Below, piece by piece: positions 45,336 to 57,384 of a stretch of 64,000 nt of DNA. Location of the stretch: NCBI GenBank assembly GCA_026018925.1, contig JAKSZU010000016.1, forward strand, positions 31,090,877 to 31,154,876. The letters are read 5' to 3'. The notes under the pieces were generated by a model. The model saw only the letters and a list, made by a program, of their open reading frames with translations, was not told where the DNA came from and searched no databases. Source of the DNA: Tupaia tana (Eukaryota; Chordata; Mammalia; Scandentia; Tupaiidae). Both the position numbers and the translations under genes were made by a program. The number at the start of each line of letters is the position of its first letter. The first letter of the stretch is position 1.

Positions 45336-46106
45336 AAATGCACTGAAAAATGTTTGGTCCTATTTGTCTTTTATAGACTGAATTTTTTTACGGTACATAG
45401 TAAAGCGTGTACTTAATACATTATATGGTCTATGGTTAACTTTACTCAATTTAGTGCATATTTAATAGCTTTTGTGAATGCCATAGACATTCAATGAGTG
45501 TCCACAAACCAGTAGGGGATGTTAGCAATAAACAGAAGCAAGGGCACTAGATACTAGGTAATGATAGACAATGCATCTGAAAACCCACAGTAGAGACCAA
45601 AGACCAGCCACAGTTTGACAATATCTTTCAGATATTTGGGGTGGGCGCAAACCCAAAACACATTTGGGCAAGTTCTATATTTCAAGATAAACGTTCCCCA
45701 TGTGTTTTTGATTCATTTACATGTAATTCATTGAACTGACATTCTGAAAGAGTTATTTGATGCATACAGAGATTTTGTACTATAATTATATGTGATACAT
45801 GTAATATAATGCATAATAATTTAGAGCAGGACTTTTGTTTTGCCATGTTAAAGATCGTAGACATGTGTTCCTTCCTTATGATTCACTATGCTTGAACTGA
45901 GGTGTTGAGTGAGTCAACCTACAGTTGAAATCTATATTACAAATTGACTGAATTGTTTGTATATTTCTTTTTTTAAGGTAGTTTTTCTGTGTCTCAGTTT
46001 CCACAATGGTTGAATTAGCATGATGGTCTCTAGTAAATTTTACCACAAGCATTTACCAGAACATATAAAATTTATTAATGTGTTTGCAAATGATAATTCA
46101 TTCCTA
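45336..46106. other. Unassigned DNA
   Basis: No gene or repeat recognised. Confidence 0.45.
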
Positions 46107-46367
46107 GGGCCAGCAAGTGGCCTGGTGCTTAAGGTGGCTGGATCCTGCATGGCCAACTTTGTGGTTTGAGTCCCAGACCCAGAGCTTGAAAAGGATACTA
46201 GACACACCTATGTTCATGCTCCAAATCCCAAGAAGAATGGAGAAGGGATTGCAGCATGGTCATCCCCTCCAGGGGGTGATTTCCCACTTTTTTTCTCTCT
46301 CTCTTTGGCCCAGTCTCTCTCCAGCAAGCACATGTAATCTATAGCAAAAACTAAAATAATAATAATT
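46107..46367 (+). repeat. Type A SINE, diverged
   Basis: AGGGCCAGCAAGTGGCC head, B-box region GTTTGAGTCCC, AAGGGATTGCAGCATGGTCA, TCTATAGCAAAAACT end. Confidence 0.85.
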
Positions 46368-47829
46368 TCTTGAACTTGTGATTTTAAAAAATGTGATAGC
46401 ACAGTTTAAATATATACTTGGAAATATATTCAGACATAAATTTCCCATACTATCTCTTTCAACCAAGAAACAGGCTTGCTAGAAATCTCATGACCCACGA
46501 AGTCTCTTTCAGAAGATTTATGGATACTCAATTGTTTCCATAGTTGTTGCAGTGGCTAAAAATTAAATTGAGCTTCACATTTTGTTTCATATCTTTTATT
46601 ACCTCTTCAAGCCTCAGACAATGCAACCCAATTTGGGAAGTAAAACTAGTATCTCTTTTCATGTATTTAAAAAGTAAGCTACAATTCAGAAGACAGTAAC
46701 TTTTGTTAGCTCTATATAATTAGACCTCTCTTTATTTGTAAATACAGATTTTGACTTACAGTTTCTCTATTGTTTTTTGGTATAATTTTCATATGTAATT
46801 TTCTCAGTCCACTTGGAATTTGTTTTACTGTGTAGAAAATATGAAGATATGATTGTATCATTTCAATTTGTAGGGGCAAAGTATCTCATCTATACTTGCA
46901 TGGTTTTATATCTAGTGTCATAGTCAAAGCTGTAATTGTTGTTTCCCTAAGTACATATTCCTCTTTCTGGACTTGGCATGTTATTGCTAAAATTGTCATT
47001 TTCAGATTCCTAGTTGTCTATTAAGAAACAATACTCCTGAGGATGAATTCACCATGAAGTTTCTGAAGTTTTCCAGGGAAAGCGAAACAGAAAAAGACAC
47101 CTAAAAAGCAGAAAGCTTTAAACCAGACTGTAGCTAAATTATAATATATCAAGTAAACTTGATAAGCATGAGTTATAAATCAAAATATTGTCAATGTAAT
47201 AGGCTTTCGAAGGGGGGTTTATAGAAGGTAATGGCAGAAAAAAGTTATCTTCAAACAAATTCAGCTTTAATATTATATTGGAAACATTACTAGATAGTAA
47301 GTTTTAATGATACCAATGATATGAATTGGAAGCAAAATGGCTAATGTATGACTATTTCAAAGTTACATATTAAAGTAGAGGGCAAGGGTATTTGCCCACC
47401 CCATTTACCTGAAAAATAGATATATTCAAATATTAGAAGACTTGTGCAGTTGAGTAACAGTCTTTGTGCATTATTTCTTAAAATGCATGCATTAGACAGG
47501 GAGGGATGTACAGTTTGAGGACCACAGAAATACAATAGTAGCTTAAATGGGGTGGGGCAGAGGGACTATTGAAGGTACTGATGTAGCCCTTCAAATTTAA
47601 GGAAGAGTCTCATCTCTTTTTCTCTCTTTATGTTATTATTTTCTCAGATGAGCAGTGGTTCCAGGACCTCTAAATTCATTTCTATAGGTCTTCATGAGCT
47701 AGCAGGAAAATAAAGCTTTCTCGCTCTCAGCTCTAGTTTGAAATATCCTGGGAAAAGAATTTTGATGGACCAAGCTAGGGTCAATCTCTGTGGTTAGTGA
47801 GCCGGTCATTCCCATCCAGTAATAATTAC
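46368..47829. other. SINE-free DNA
   Basis: No gene. The part at 46780-47010 weakly recalls antisense L1 ORF2 but is not called. Confidence 0.45.
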
Positions 47830-48020
47830 AGTTAACTCTTACAACATAACAATCACTGTGAAAAGCCATCGGCATGGATCATTTTAGTGCATATGATTGG
47901 TCTGTTGGATTCCATTATTATTCCTAATTCACAAGTGAAAAATAGTCACAGTGAAAATGAGTAGTTTACCTTAACACCACCAAATTGAGAGGTGATGGGT
48001 CAGGTCAATCTGAATCCAGA
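47830..48020 (-). repeat. MIR SINE remnant
   Basis: CCATTATTATTCCTAATTCA then CAAGTGAAAAATAGTCACAG and GAGGTGATGGGTCAGG give reverse-strand MIR order. Confidence 0.55.
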
Positions 48021-48529
48021 GGCAGACTTTATCCATAATGGTGGACCTAATTCTGACAAGGAGGTGAGACTCTTAAATCAATGACTTACAGCAAAAATCA
48101 AGTGTGGTCAAATTGGCTCTTAGAAACCTCTTCATGGACAGTAGCCATGCATTTCCTATAGTGCATTCTCCCCATTCATTTTCCATCCAAGACATATTTG
48201 CACAGTGGAAATGATGGCAACGTTAACACGATTGGACATATTTTTTATTTTCTTCTTTTCTTATACAGCCTAGTTTCTTAAACCTGTGCAGCATGCACAC
48301 ATTCACACTCCACACTTGAATGAATGGTTGGATAGTACTGTACATTTTAATGAAGTTAGAAGGATAAGCACATGGAACCAACATTTGAAATGGTGTAAGG
48401 AAGGGTGTGGAGTTTCTCCTGGGAGAAAAGATGGTATATAGAAAGGTCTTGGCCTAAAAGACAACTGTGTATTCCGCCATTATTATTTTTTTTTATATAT
48501 ATAGGCAACTCTAATTAAAAGGGGAGGAA
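48021..48529. other. Unassigned DNA
   Basis: No gene or repeat recognised. Confidence 0.45.
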
Positions 48530-48745
48530 GGATGTTTATTTGGTGCCTTCTATGTACCAGGTGCTCATAAAGTATACATTAACTCTATTCATCTTTATAA
48601 CCCTCCAAGTGAGGGAGGTCTTACTAGTGCCACTTGATAGATTAAGTGTACTGATGCTCAGAGATGTTAACTAAGATGTTCCGGGTCACATCACCAGAAA
48701 AGAATAGAGCAGAGAAAGGAGATTAAGAGACCTGAATCCAAAATT
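48530..48745 (-). repeat. MIR SINE remnant
   Basis: GCCTTCTATGTACCAGGTGC, TTTATAACCCTCCAAGTGAG, TGCTCAGAGATGTTAACTAA and GACCTGAATCC follow the reverse-strand MIR from end to end. One of the better MIR copies here. Confidence 0.75.
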
Positions 48746-49084
48746 CATTTTTTTCTACTATTACAAACCGATGAAGGAAAATGACATTTTGAATTCTAAT
48801 AAAAAAATGAACAAGCACAAAAACCTACTTAAAGTCCTGGAAAATAATCTTCAACAGAACATAAAAATATATTTTATGTTAAAGAAGAATTTACTAACTT
48901 AAATACTGATAACCTTTTTAGCTACTATATTTTTGTTTAAATGGACTTATAAAAGTTGTGGAATACTAGGTTGCTGAATGCAGGTATACTCTGGGGATTA
49001 AATGTTGATTTGCTATGTGAGTAGAAAACCAACATAAATTTTATGTAGAGAGAGATTTTGTGTCTCAACCACTAAGTAAACATT
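48746..49084. other. Unassigned DNA
   Basis: No gene or repeat recognised. Confidence 0.45.
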
Positions 49085-49320
49085 TTTTAAAATTATAATT
49101 TCTAATTACATCCCATAATTGTAAACATTGGGGTCCAGTATAGTTCTTAAAAATCATATACTTATTGCATAATGATCAATCCAGAGCAATAAACATCTAC
49201 CATCTTGAACATTTATCATTCCTTTGTGTTGTGTCCATTCAAAATCCACTCTTTAGTTATTTTGAAATATACATTGCATTGTCACCAACAATGGTTACTC
49301 TACTCTGTTGCTGTCCTCTA
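49085..49320 (-). repeat. LINE-1 3' UTR fragment
   Basis: CATCTTGAACATTTATCATT, then TTTGTGTTGTGTCCATTCAA and a GTTATTTTGAAATATACA block are the reverse-strand L1M 3' UTR. No ORF2 part is adjacent. Confidence 0.65.
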
Positions 49321-51295
49321 GATCTGGTTTGAAATCCAGATTGCCTTGCATTAGCTGCTCATTGCTGCCCGTGGGCTATCTCTAAAACTAACTTTAGAGT
49401 TCCTGAACTGAAGGAAGAGAGCAGACAAGTGAAATTCCAAACAACTTGGGGCTGTCTAAATCACCTGATGCTTTGCAAGGGAGGAATTTCACTTTAAATA
49501 AAGTGGCTTATGGTCTATTTCCTGGCAATTTGGAAAGATTTGCACTACACTGATAGCCCATTATGCAGTAACTGTGTTTTGTTAGATACTCATTTATTTT
49601 AATGCAAGTTTGCTTTATCCTGCCAGTTTGTTGACTGTTCCTTGCTGAGTAGGTCTGTAATCTAAACTTTAAAGGAGGATTAAGCTTCATGGTATTTACC
49701 TAACTAAGCATTGTCATTGTTGTCATTGTGTTATCCTCTTACATATTTGTTACCTGGAAAAAAAAATATCCTTTTTTTTTTTTTTTATGGGCTTCCTGCT
49801 GTATTTGAATGAAAGCTTTTGCAGCTTTTTTCTTCATTTAATTGTTTTATGATCTGAAACTGTCATTTAAATCGAACCAAGAACTAACTTAGACTACAGT
49901 TGTTAATCACATCTTTTTTTGAATGTTGTATGTGCACAGAAGTAACTAAAAAAAATCCATCTCATTTTTAATCTCTGAAATATGATGAATAGTAGGTCAA
50001 CAAAACATAATCATGATTCTGCGGTCCATATTTAGTCCACACCTTTCCAGAAATTCTATTGGTTTTCAATATTCTTTTGAAAATAACCTACACTTTTAAT
50101 GGAAAACTGGCTTATCTCTTCCTCCTGAGTTATACCCCCGAGGTAAATAGAATATATAGCTGTGTTTTGGAAACCTTTTAATATTAATTGTTCATAAATC
50201 AGAAGAGACAGTAAAGATCTGTAAATGTTTCCCAGAGAATAAGGTGATTCTAATTTTATTTTGAGTAATTGCTTCTCCAAAAACTTTTTTCACTTCTCAT
50301 AAAAATCCTGAATTCAGTAGTTTCTTGTTTTCTTCAAATCAACTTTTCTTATCCTATTGTATTATGTTTATATCTTCCTCATCATTATTCTTTTCTCCTA
50401 ACGGAAACACTAAGTGCTTCCTTCAGTGATGTCTAGGTCTTCTACAGCTTCAGGGGTGAGTTACAATTTAACTAGTTTATATGATCCATTTCCCTTCTAG
50501 ATATTGGTTTAGGAAGGGATGGTTGACTCAATTCAAACTTACAACATTTCTTTGTATAAGTATTTCCAATTGGAAATGCCATATTTTTCTTTATTATCCT
50601 TTGATCCCTATCAAAACTATTCTAACTGTCCATTTTAACTTTGCAATCATCATTTTTCTTAATTTTCAAAAAAAATGGCAATTATATATTTGGGAATATC
50701 AGTTGAGAAATTATTGCTGACTCCTAAGTAATAAAAAGGTTCAGGTAAGAAATATCCCTATTGTGTCTTTGGACATCATTGTGTGAAGGCATGATCCTTA
50801 GAATGCTGCAACCAGCTTGCCACCATGAGCCTAGGTAGGTGTAAGAATAATAGCCAACTCTCAATTCACTGTGGTTAGCATACAAAAAAGAAGAAAAGAA
50901 CCTGACTCTTTCAGCTGTACATATGAAACTGACATACATCAGTCTTCCTGTAATGAGAAATGACAGGCTGTAGTTTAAGTCAAGGAAGCAAGAAATTCCT
51001 GTTATCATCAGTTAAGTACATCTTAACGGATACTCTTTATTGATTGCATAAAATGCTGTACCAAACCAAAATGCAATGCAGACACACATATTGCCATAAG
51101 GCTTCCTAAAACCTGAGTTGGCAGGCAGAGAGAGAGAATAGGGGTGGGAGTGGGGGAGAAGAAATTAGATAAAGAATAATTCATATATAACTTATTATTG
51201 TCAATAAATAATATCAATGCACATTACTGACTTTATCAGTGTCAATATTGGGTTTATCAATGAATACAAAATGAGCTGATATAAGCTTCATTCTT
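49321..51295. other. SINE-free single-copy DNA, possible conserved element
   Basis: No gene. The part at 49320-50100 lacks repeat signatures and looks evenly composed with several ATTA/TAAT words. Conserved regulatory DNA is possible but unproven. Confidence 0.4.
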
Positions 51296-51327
51296 GTCTT
51301 TTTCTTTTTTGCAGAGGGCATGTGCAT

Positions 51328-51358
<31 letters not shown>

Positions 51359-51558
51359 GAAAGCATTAGCACCCCCTAACGGGTCCAGGTGATGCTGAAA
51401 TCCTTTTTCTTCCAATTCTCCATCCTGTCGGGATCCTAGGCACAACACTCATAGCAGGTATGTTTTCAAGCTACCGGGGTTGGAACTCAAATGTGTGTTG
51501 GCCCCGTGGGATTTGGTTTCATCCGTGAAGCACTTAACTGCTGCACTATGGGGTCAAC
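51296..51558 (-). repeat. Type A-related SINE, old
   Basis: TTGCAGAGGGCATGTGCATG end, an expanded (GA)n (51328-51354), GGATCCTAGGCACAACAC and a decayed head. Flanks share AAGCTT (51286, 51562), a very short TSD. Confidence 0.72.
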
Positions 51559-51940
51559 ATCAAGCTTTGTTTTTGAATGGAGAGAAAAACTGAGTGCCAA
51601 GATGATATTTAGGAAGATAGAAATCTTGTAATTTCCCTAAGGAAGAGAAATGCTCCAAGTCAGATGTTTCTCTAGTAGGAGAGCTAGTAGAGGCTCTAAC
51701 TCTCTTGGAAAACACTTGTATCTGCTGGTTTGTGAAGAGAGGTGACTGGAAGAAACATTGGTACAAGAGTGCAGGAACAAAAAATAAGGCCAGTGTGCCT
51801 AGACTTGAGAACATGTGGGGCACAGATCACGGGCTCAAATAGAGTTGGAGAAGTAGAGATCAGGTCTTGGGGAACCTGGAAGAGCATGCAAATACTTTTA
51901 TTGTAAGGTAAAGTCTCAGGAAGGTTAGTAAATGAAATAA
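51559..51940. other. Unassigned DNA
   Basis: No gene or repeat recognised. Confidence 0.45.
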
Positions 51941-52120
51941 AGCAGTGCCTATTTAACTTTTTTTATTTTAATTTGCCCAGAGTAAGAAGAAAGAGAGCGA
52001 GGGAGGGAGAGGGAGAAAGTGAGAAAGCAAGCTACCAGGTCTGGGACTTGAACTGTGGTTGGCCCTATGAAAGTTCAGCGCCCTTAATTACCACACCACC
52101 TGCCATCCCAGCACTGCCTT
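51941..52120 (-). repeat. Type B SINE with TSD
   Basis: TSD AGCAGTGCCT / AGCACTGCCT (51941-51950, 52110-52119). Reverse-strand body, CCACCTGCCATCCC head. Confidence 0.88.
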
Positions 52121-52214
52121 TTTTACATAGAAATGTGCATCTCTGACATTTTTACCTAGAATATGTTACTTTGCTCCCTGACTAAATGATTTATCTATTG
52201 AAGAAAACAGAATT

Positions 52215-52480
52215 TATATTAAAAAAGACTAAAAAGATATATTTTTGGATTCAGTGATTCCAATTCTACAAATCTAGCTTATGAAAAGAATCTAGATGTG
52301 GTAAATTATGTACAAAGATGTTTATTACAGAATTATATATATTTTAGTAAGAATAAGAAACAACTAAAGTGTCCAACAAAAATGGGATGGTTTACTCAAG
52401 CATTGAACATTTTTACAATGAAATATTATGAAGCATGCAAATAATGAAGTCACAGTTAAACTAGGTAAAGTATTATATCT
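52215..52480 (+). repeat. LINE-1 (L1M/HAL1) 3' end
   Basis: GTACAAAGATGTTTATTACA, AACAACTAAAGTGTCCAACA, GGGATGGTTTACTCAAG and ACAATGAAATATTATGAAGC are in L1M 3' order. Similar in kind to 44985-45335. Confidence 0.65.
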
Positions 52481-53018
52481 ATAAAATCTAATATGAGTTA
52501 CATAATTAGCATTATGTACTTATTCATTAGGTATAAATTACATAAATTGCATTATGACTATATTATGTACATATATTCATAAATGCAATATAATTTCATA
52601 TATACATATGTCATTTCATTTGTATTTAATGAAGGGAGGTAGAACTGTCTCAAGGATGAGGAGACACCTAATTGATAAAGGCAAAGAAGGAAATTATGGA
52701 TCTAAGACTATGTATGTATTCCACTACTTTTCTTTCATGGGATGTAATACACACTTAAAATTTCCCATCTGTATAAATAATAAGAATGAGAGTGCTAAAA
52801 TAGATCCTTAGGGAATGATTATCTAGTTCAAAAAATCCCCTTTTTAGATTTTTTAGACCTAGAAAATGATAAAAATTAATTGCAAGATGGAAAATTTCTT
52901 AGTTATTGCAAGAGTCCAAGATTCTAAGGCTCTTGATTCCCAACACAGTTTTGTCTCACTAAACCACGACTTAGTGCTTGTGTAAAGATTCTGTGTCACC
53001 ACACAGTAAGTGGCACAT
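52481..53018. other. Unassigned DNA
   Basis: AT-rich; possibly the end of the L1 remnant, but no firm match. Confidence 0.4.
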
Positions 53019-53315
53019 AAAAAGTGTCTTTTGGGGACCAGCAGTTAGCGTAATGGCTATGTCACTGGACTCCCACGTAGTCGACCGCGGTTCGAGTCCC
53101 GGACCCGGCGGCTTAAACTCACGCCGGGCGCGTGTGCGTGCGTGCCCAAGATCCCGAGAGGAGAATGGAGGAGAAGGGATTGCGGCGTGGCCATCCCCCC
53201 TGGGGGGTGATTTCCTGCTTTCTATCTCTCTGTCTCTCTCTGTCTGTCTGGCGAGCGCACGCGCCCTATAGCAAAAACCTCTCCAAAAAAAAAAAAAAAA
53301 AAAAAGTGTCTTTTG
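53019..53315 (+). repeat. Best-preserved type A SINE, perfect TSD
   Basis: TSD AAAAAGTGTCTTTTG at 53019-53033 and 53301-53315. Body parts in order: tRNA-like head, CpG-rich GGGCGCGTGTGCGTGCGTGC, GGAGAATGGAGGAGAAGGGA, CCCCCCTGGGGGGTGATT, CT-rich stretch, GCGAGCGCACGCGCCC, CCTATAGCAAAAACC and a pure A tail. I use this copy as the window's type A standard. The many CpG pairs show very little methylation decay, so it is recent. Confidence 0.97.
53046..53099 (+). promoter_or_regulatory. Internal RNA polymerase III promoter of the SINE
   Basis: A box TAGCGTAATGG at 53046-53056 fits TRGYNNARNNG. B box GGTTCGAGTCC at 53089-53099 is an exact match to GGTTCGANTCC. Spacing is normal for a tRNA-type promoter, so transcription is plausible; activity is not shown. 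Confidence 0.85.
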
Positions 53316-53660
53316 TTGTTCTTGCTTTTTGTATATAAATAAATTATGGAAAATCCATTGAACTGGGATAAGAATGTCTTGGATTTGAGTATTATGTCTT
53401 CTTTCAGTTATCAGCATAGTCTTGCATAACTTTGTAGTGCTTCAGTTTCTTATCTGTAAAAAAGACATTGTGTTCAGTATTCTCTAATATATTTGGTAAT
53501 GTTCAACAGATATGCTAAATATTACATAACCAGGGAAAACAACATAGTTTTGGCAAGGATGTGTTATTATTTCTGTCTTGCTCATTTGAATGTCCCATTT
53601 TCATATGTCTTTGTTTGTGCTGCTACAACGAAATACTTGATATTGGATAACTTATAAATA

Positions 53661-53881
53661 ACAGAAATCTAATTTCTTTACTTTTTTAAATACAACCACA
53701 TTTACAAAAAAGAATTATTTAATTTAATTTATTTGTTATTATTATTTCTTTAATTTGGTCAGAGAGAAGGGAGGGAAATGAGGTAGCAAGTTATCTGGTC
53801 CAGGACTTGAACTGTGGTCAGTCATGGGGAGTCCAGCACCTAGGTCACCATGCCACTTATGGGCCCACAGAAATCTATTTT
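53661..53881 (-). repeat. Type B SINE inside the LTR, with TSD
   Basis: TSD ACAGAAATCTAATTTCT (53661-53677) and ACAGAAATCTATTTTCT (53867-53883). Reverse-strand body with GGTCAGAGAGAAGGGAGGGA and a decayed head. Confidence 0.88.
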
Positions 53882-53992
53882 CTCACAATTCTGGATGCTG
53901 GGAAGTTCAAGGCCAAGATTTCAGGAGTATAGTTGTCTGGCTGGGGCTGCTCTCTCTTTCCAAGACCAGACCCAGTTGCTGCATCCTCCAAA

Positions 53993-54152
53993 GGGGATGT
54001 CCTCTTCCATTCTCCTCTCAGGATCTTGGGCATGCATGCACACGTACCTGGGTGAGTCTAAGCTACTGGGTCTGGGACTTGAACCTCAGTCGAGTACATG
54101 GGAGTCCAGGGACATAGCCATTACACCAACTGCTGGTTTCAGGGATGTCCTC
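53993..54152 (-). repeat. Tailless type A SINE fragment with TSD
   Basis: TSD GGGGATGTCCTC (53993-54004) and AGGGATGTCCTC (54141-54152). Only the SINE's 5' half is present: head at CCAACTGCTGGTTTC, B-box region GACTTGAACCTCAG, and GGATCTTGGGCATGC. The CT-rich half, CCTATAGC end and A tail are absent. Confidence 0.85.
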
Positions 54153-54287
54153 AAATGGTGGAAACTGAAGGAAAAGTGAGCTGAATGCTACATAACTTTG
54201 ACAAAAGGAGAGCCTTCATGGCTTAACCATCTCTTAAAAGCCCCATTCTTGATACCATAACATTGACAATACGTGAAGCTGGGAGAA

Positions 54288-54326
54288 GACAAAATGCATC
54301 ATGACTTTTCTGACAACCCAATAGAT
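54288..54326. mobile_element. Half of a family 1 miniature element
   Basis: ATGCATCATGACTTTTCTGA then CAACCCAATAG is the right arm of the palindromic element; the left arm is missing or unrecognisable. Confidence 0.5.
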
Positions 54327-54519
54327 AGTTACATATCATATAAACTGTAGGGAGAAACTATCTTATGCTAAAGAGGGTTGGTTTATTTCCAAACCAAAAA
54401 ACTGTGAAACTATAACTGGATTCAAGTCAAGGATTCATTTCCAAGTGTAGGGGAAATGACAGAACTAGAGTCTCATGAAATGTTCTAATTTAAGCTTTGT
54501 TTGACAGTGGAAACAATGA

Positions 54520-54665
54520 TGAGTAATAACAGACATTTTGTAAGGCTTTTGAGAGGATCATGTAAATTAAAACAGATACCTTAGTTAGAACAACAAGGTC
54601 TGGCACATAATAAGTACTAAGTAAATATTAGCTATCATTATTATCGGTGCTGTTATCATTATTTG
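54520..54665 (+). repeat. MIR SINE remnant
   Basis: GAGGATCATGTAAATTAAAA, GGTCTGGCACATAATAAGTA and CTAAGTAAATATTAGCTATC make up the MIR 3' half. Confidence 0.7.
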
Positions 54666-54814
54666 GTCTGGGACATGCCCAGATTGATTTCTCTAAATTT
54701 CTAGCAAAATTAATTACAGTTGGCCAATAAACAAATATACTCTATAACTTTCTAATTACATGGTTTCCATTTACTTTTGGATGAAACAATCCATTGTATT
54801 CACCAGATAAATCT

Positions 54815-55035
54815 ATTTATTTATTTATTTAATTTGCCAGAGGGTTCATGCAGCAGCCAGAGAGAGAGACAGAGAGGGAGAGAGAAAGCATTCTCCCTGG
54901 GGAATGGACATGCTGTGATCCATTCTCCTCCATTCCTCCCTCCATTTGGGATTTGGGGCACATGAGCACATATGCCTGCATGTTTTGCAAACTGCCAGAT
55001 CCAGAACTTGAACCATGTGATTGGCCATGAACGTG
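54815..55035 (-). repeat. Type A-related SINE, old, head lost
   Basis: ATTTATTTATTTATTTAATT tail, GGGTTCATGCAGCAGCC, CCATTCTCCTCCATTCCTCC and CCAGAACTTGAACCATG. The CTGCTGGTCCC end is missing. Confidence 0.72.
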
Positions 55036-57384
55036 AAAACATGTAAAGAGCCTCTTACTTATGGTAGCAAAAGTATGTGTAACTATATTTTTATGCTGAT
55101 TGAGATGAAATAAAAGTCAAACTATACATTTTTGGGTTTCAGTAATTAAAACCTAACCATCTTATCTAAGAGATGACCTGCTATTAAATGTTTTTTGCTA
55201 GCAGGAAGAATACTGAAGTCATCTCAAATCCATGCTTGTCACATAAACATCTTCCCACACAGCTGAACTTTAACTTCTAAGAATCAAATTTCTATTTGCA
55301 AGTACCTAAGAAATATGAATCATTTTTCACTTCACTAAATGACACAAATTTTGAGTTCTTTCAGATATGACATTCAAGCAATAACAAGTCACTTTCACAT
55401 TTTAGAAAGCAACTATCCTGGTAAAACATGTATAAGGAATTAATCCATAACTTCCTTTCTGCTTTCAGTATGAATAAAATCACCCTACATAATAAATTCT
55501 AGGCCCTAGAAAAAATTCTAACTAAATTCCTACATGAAGTAAAAATTTCAGAAAATAATTTGTGTTTTATATAGATTTTTTAATATGTTAATTAACTGAA
55601 ACTGCAGGGAAAAAAATAGGTCTTCTTTAACTGGTAAGATAAAGACAAAGAAAATATTTTAAGATTTAAAAATTCAGAAGTTCTTTGATTTAAAGATTTC
55701 AAAAATTGCTTAGTGTGAACCTTAAAAAGCAGCTTTTAAAAATCTTAAATATTTACAAAGGGAAAAGAAAAACAAATTGACAATTTTGACTATATAAATG
55801 TGTTAGGCTCTGTTCCAAGTGCTTCATTGTATAATTTATTTAATGTTTTTTCAGATTTAAATTTTAACTATTGATTGTCAATAACATATACAAATTATCA
55901 TAAAAATAAATGGTGCTTAATTATTTAAATTAAGAAGGGACACTTTCGCTGATTTCTATAGTGTATTTATCGTTTTTCCAATGTTATTTCTCTAATCCAA
56001 CACTCTACATTGTCCTTATCCCAATTCTGTTTTTGTATTACAGTTTGGATGTGTCCTCTATGTACATATAATCAGTATGAGGTTGTTACTCAGGAAGAAA
56101 TCCTAAATAAATGAAGACTCCCAGAACTAGGTAGGTAATTCTGTGAAGATAACATGCCTGTGACTCTACAAAAGCATATCAAAGATACATTACATAGAAA
56201 AACATATGGGCTGTATGCACACAAAGGCTCTTAGGCATCATCTAAACCATGCTTCCCTTTAATGGAAGTGGTTGTAAACCAGAATGGTTTGCTTTGTAAT
56301 TAGATTCAGTGAGAGACACGGAACTAAGTCCCAAAACCTCTCACTTCCAATTTCAGTCTATGCAATCAATGTTCTTCCAGTACATCTGCACTGATACACT
56401 GTGATAGAAGTGTTTCTATTGCCTTGTACTACATTCACCAGGGCTGGCTTGGAAATTTATAATTCATAGTCACAAAGATCAAAAGTGCACATGCCTTGAT
56501 TTGGGTACAAAGTCAGCGACCCACCTGCATTCTGGCAATCAAAAAGTCACAAGTTTTATTTTTGTGAGATGACCTAAAATTATGCAATGCTAAAGCCTGT
56601 TATTCAAAAGCGTCTCATCCTACCCCCTTTGAATGGTCTATTGTAAAACAAAACAAAATAAGAATAAAGCAAGAAATTTCGAAGTCATACACACAGGATG
56701 AACAATCAAGTAGGGGCTGCTATTACTTCTAAATATTGAGCATCCTTGGTAATACATAATACAACACCAATATTCAGACTGACATAGTACAAGAAGTCCA
56801 ATCCGTGTGAACTCTCAGGTAGCAGCTGAGGTTTTCTCTTTACATACCCATAGCTATAATATGCTTTAGGCTTATATATTTAAGAACTAAGCAATGCATT
56901 TTTAAGACAATCGATGTCTCTTAAAATATTTTCATATAATTTTAGAGCTGGAAGAGAATCTAATAATTGTCTTCCCTTACAAATGAGGAAAGTGTAGCCT
57001 AAGGGGGTAGTCCAACTTACTTAAGGTCACACTGAGAATTAGTCATATAGCTAAACAAATCTGCCTGACCTCAAATCCGGTATTAGCTCCACTACTAGTG
57101 TCAATTAAGTGCTTAAGTATGTCATCCAGGAGTGTAGTGTAGGGAAAGGTGAACTCAAACTTCTTAGGTTCACTGAAAATGAACATTTACTTGACATTTG
57201 AAATATCTGTAAATTTCCATCCTTTGTTCGTTTGTCTTAAAGGATAAGTAGGATACTAGAATGTAAGCACAAAGTGTTCCCCTTGTTTTATATCATAAGA
57301 ATTATAAAATGTCAACTCCATAGCATAAAATAGTCTCTGTGATCTACTCAAGCTTCACTTCTTTGTTTAATGCGTGGCTGGTGT
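55036..57384. other. SINE-free single-copy DNA
   Basis: No gene or lineage-specific SINE over 2.3 kb; an ancient repeat trace lies at 56930-57110. Confidence 0.5.
56930..57110 (+). repeat. Ancient mammalian repeat fragment
   Basis: TTTTAGAGCTGGAAGAGAAT then TACTTAAGGTCACACTGAGA parallels 32920-33085; family not named. Confidence 0.45.

Larger units (their letters stand above)
53600..54275 (-). repeat. MaLR-type LTR carrying two SINEs
   Basis: Segments of one LTR: GTGCTGCTACAACGAAATAC (left), GAAATCTATTTTCTCACAAT after the first SINE, and GATGTCCTCAAATGGTGGAA to CCCATTCTTGATACCATAAC after the second. The order matches the reverse strand of an MST/MLT1-like LTR. Old retrovirus-like solo LTR with no coding genes. 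Confidence 0.72.

Noticed and set aside
46780-47010. Possible antisense LINE-1 ORF2
   Set aside because: A few words recall it, but too little matches to support the call.
53034-53110. A functional tRNA gene
   Set aside because: The tRNA-like head lacks a proper anticodon stem and acceptor pairing and is joined to a SINE body with TSD.
52971-53417. Longest reading frame, 148 codons on the reverse strand
   Set aside because: It runs antisense through a young type A SINE and its A tail; the amino-acid string follows the SINE and similar strings recur at other copies.
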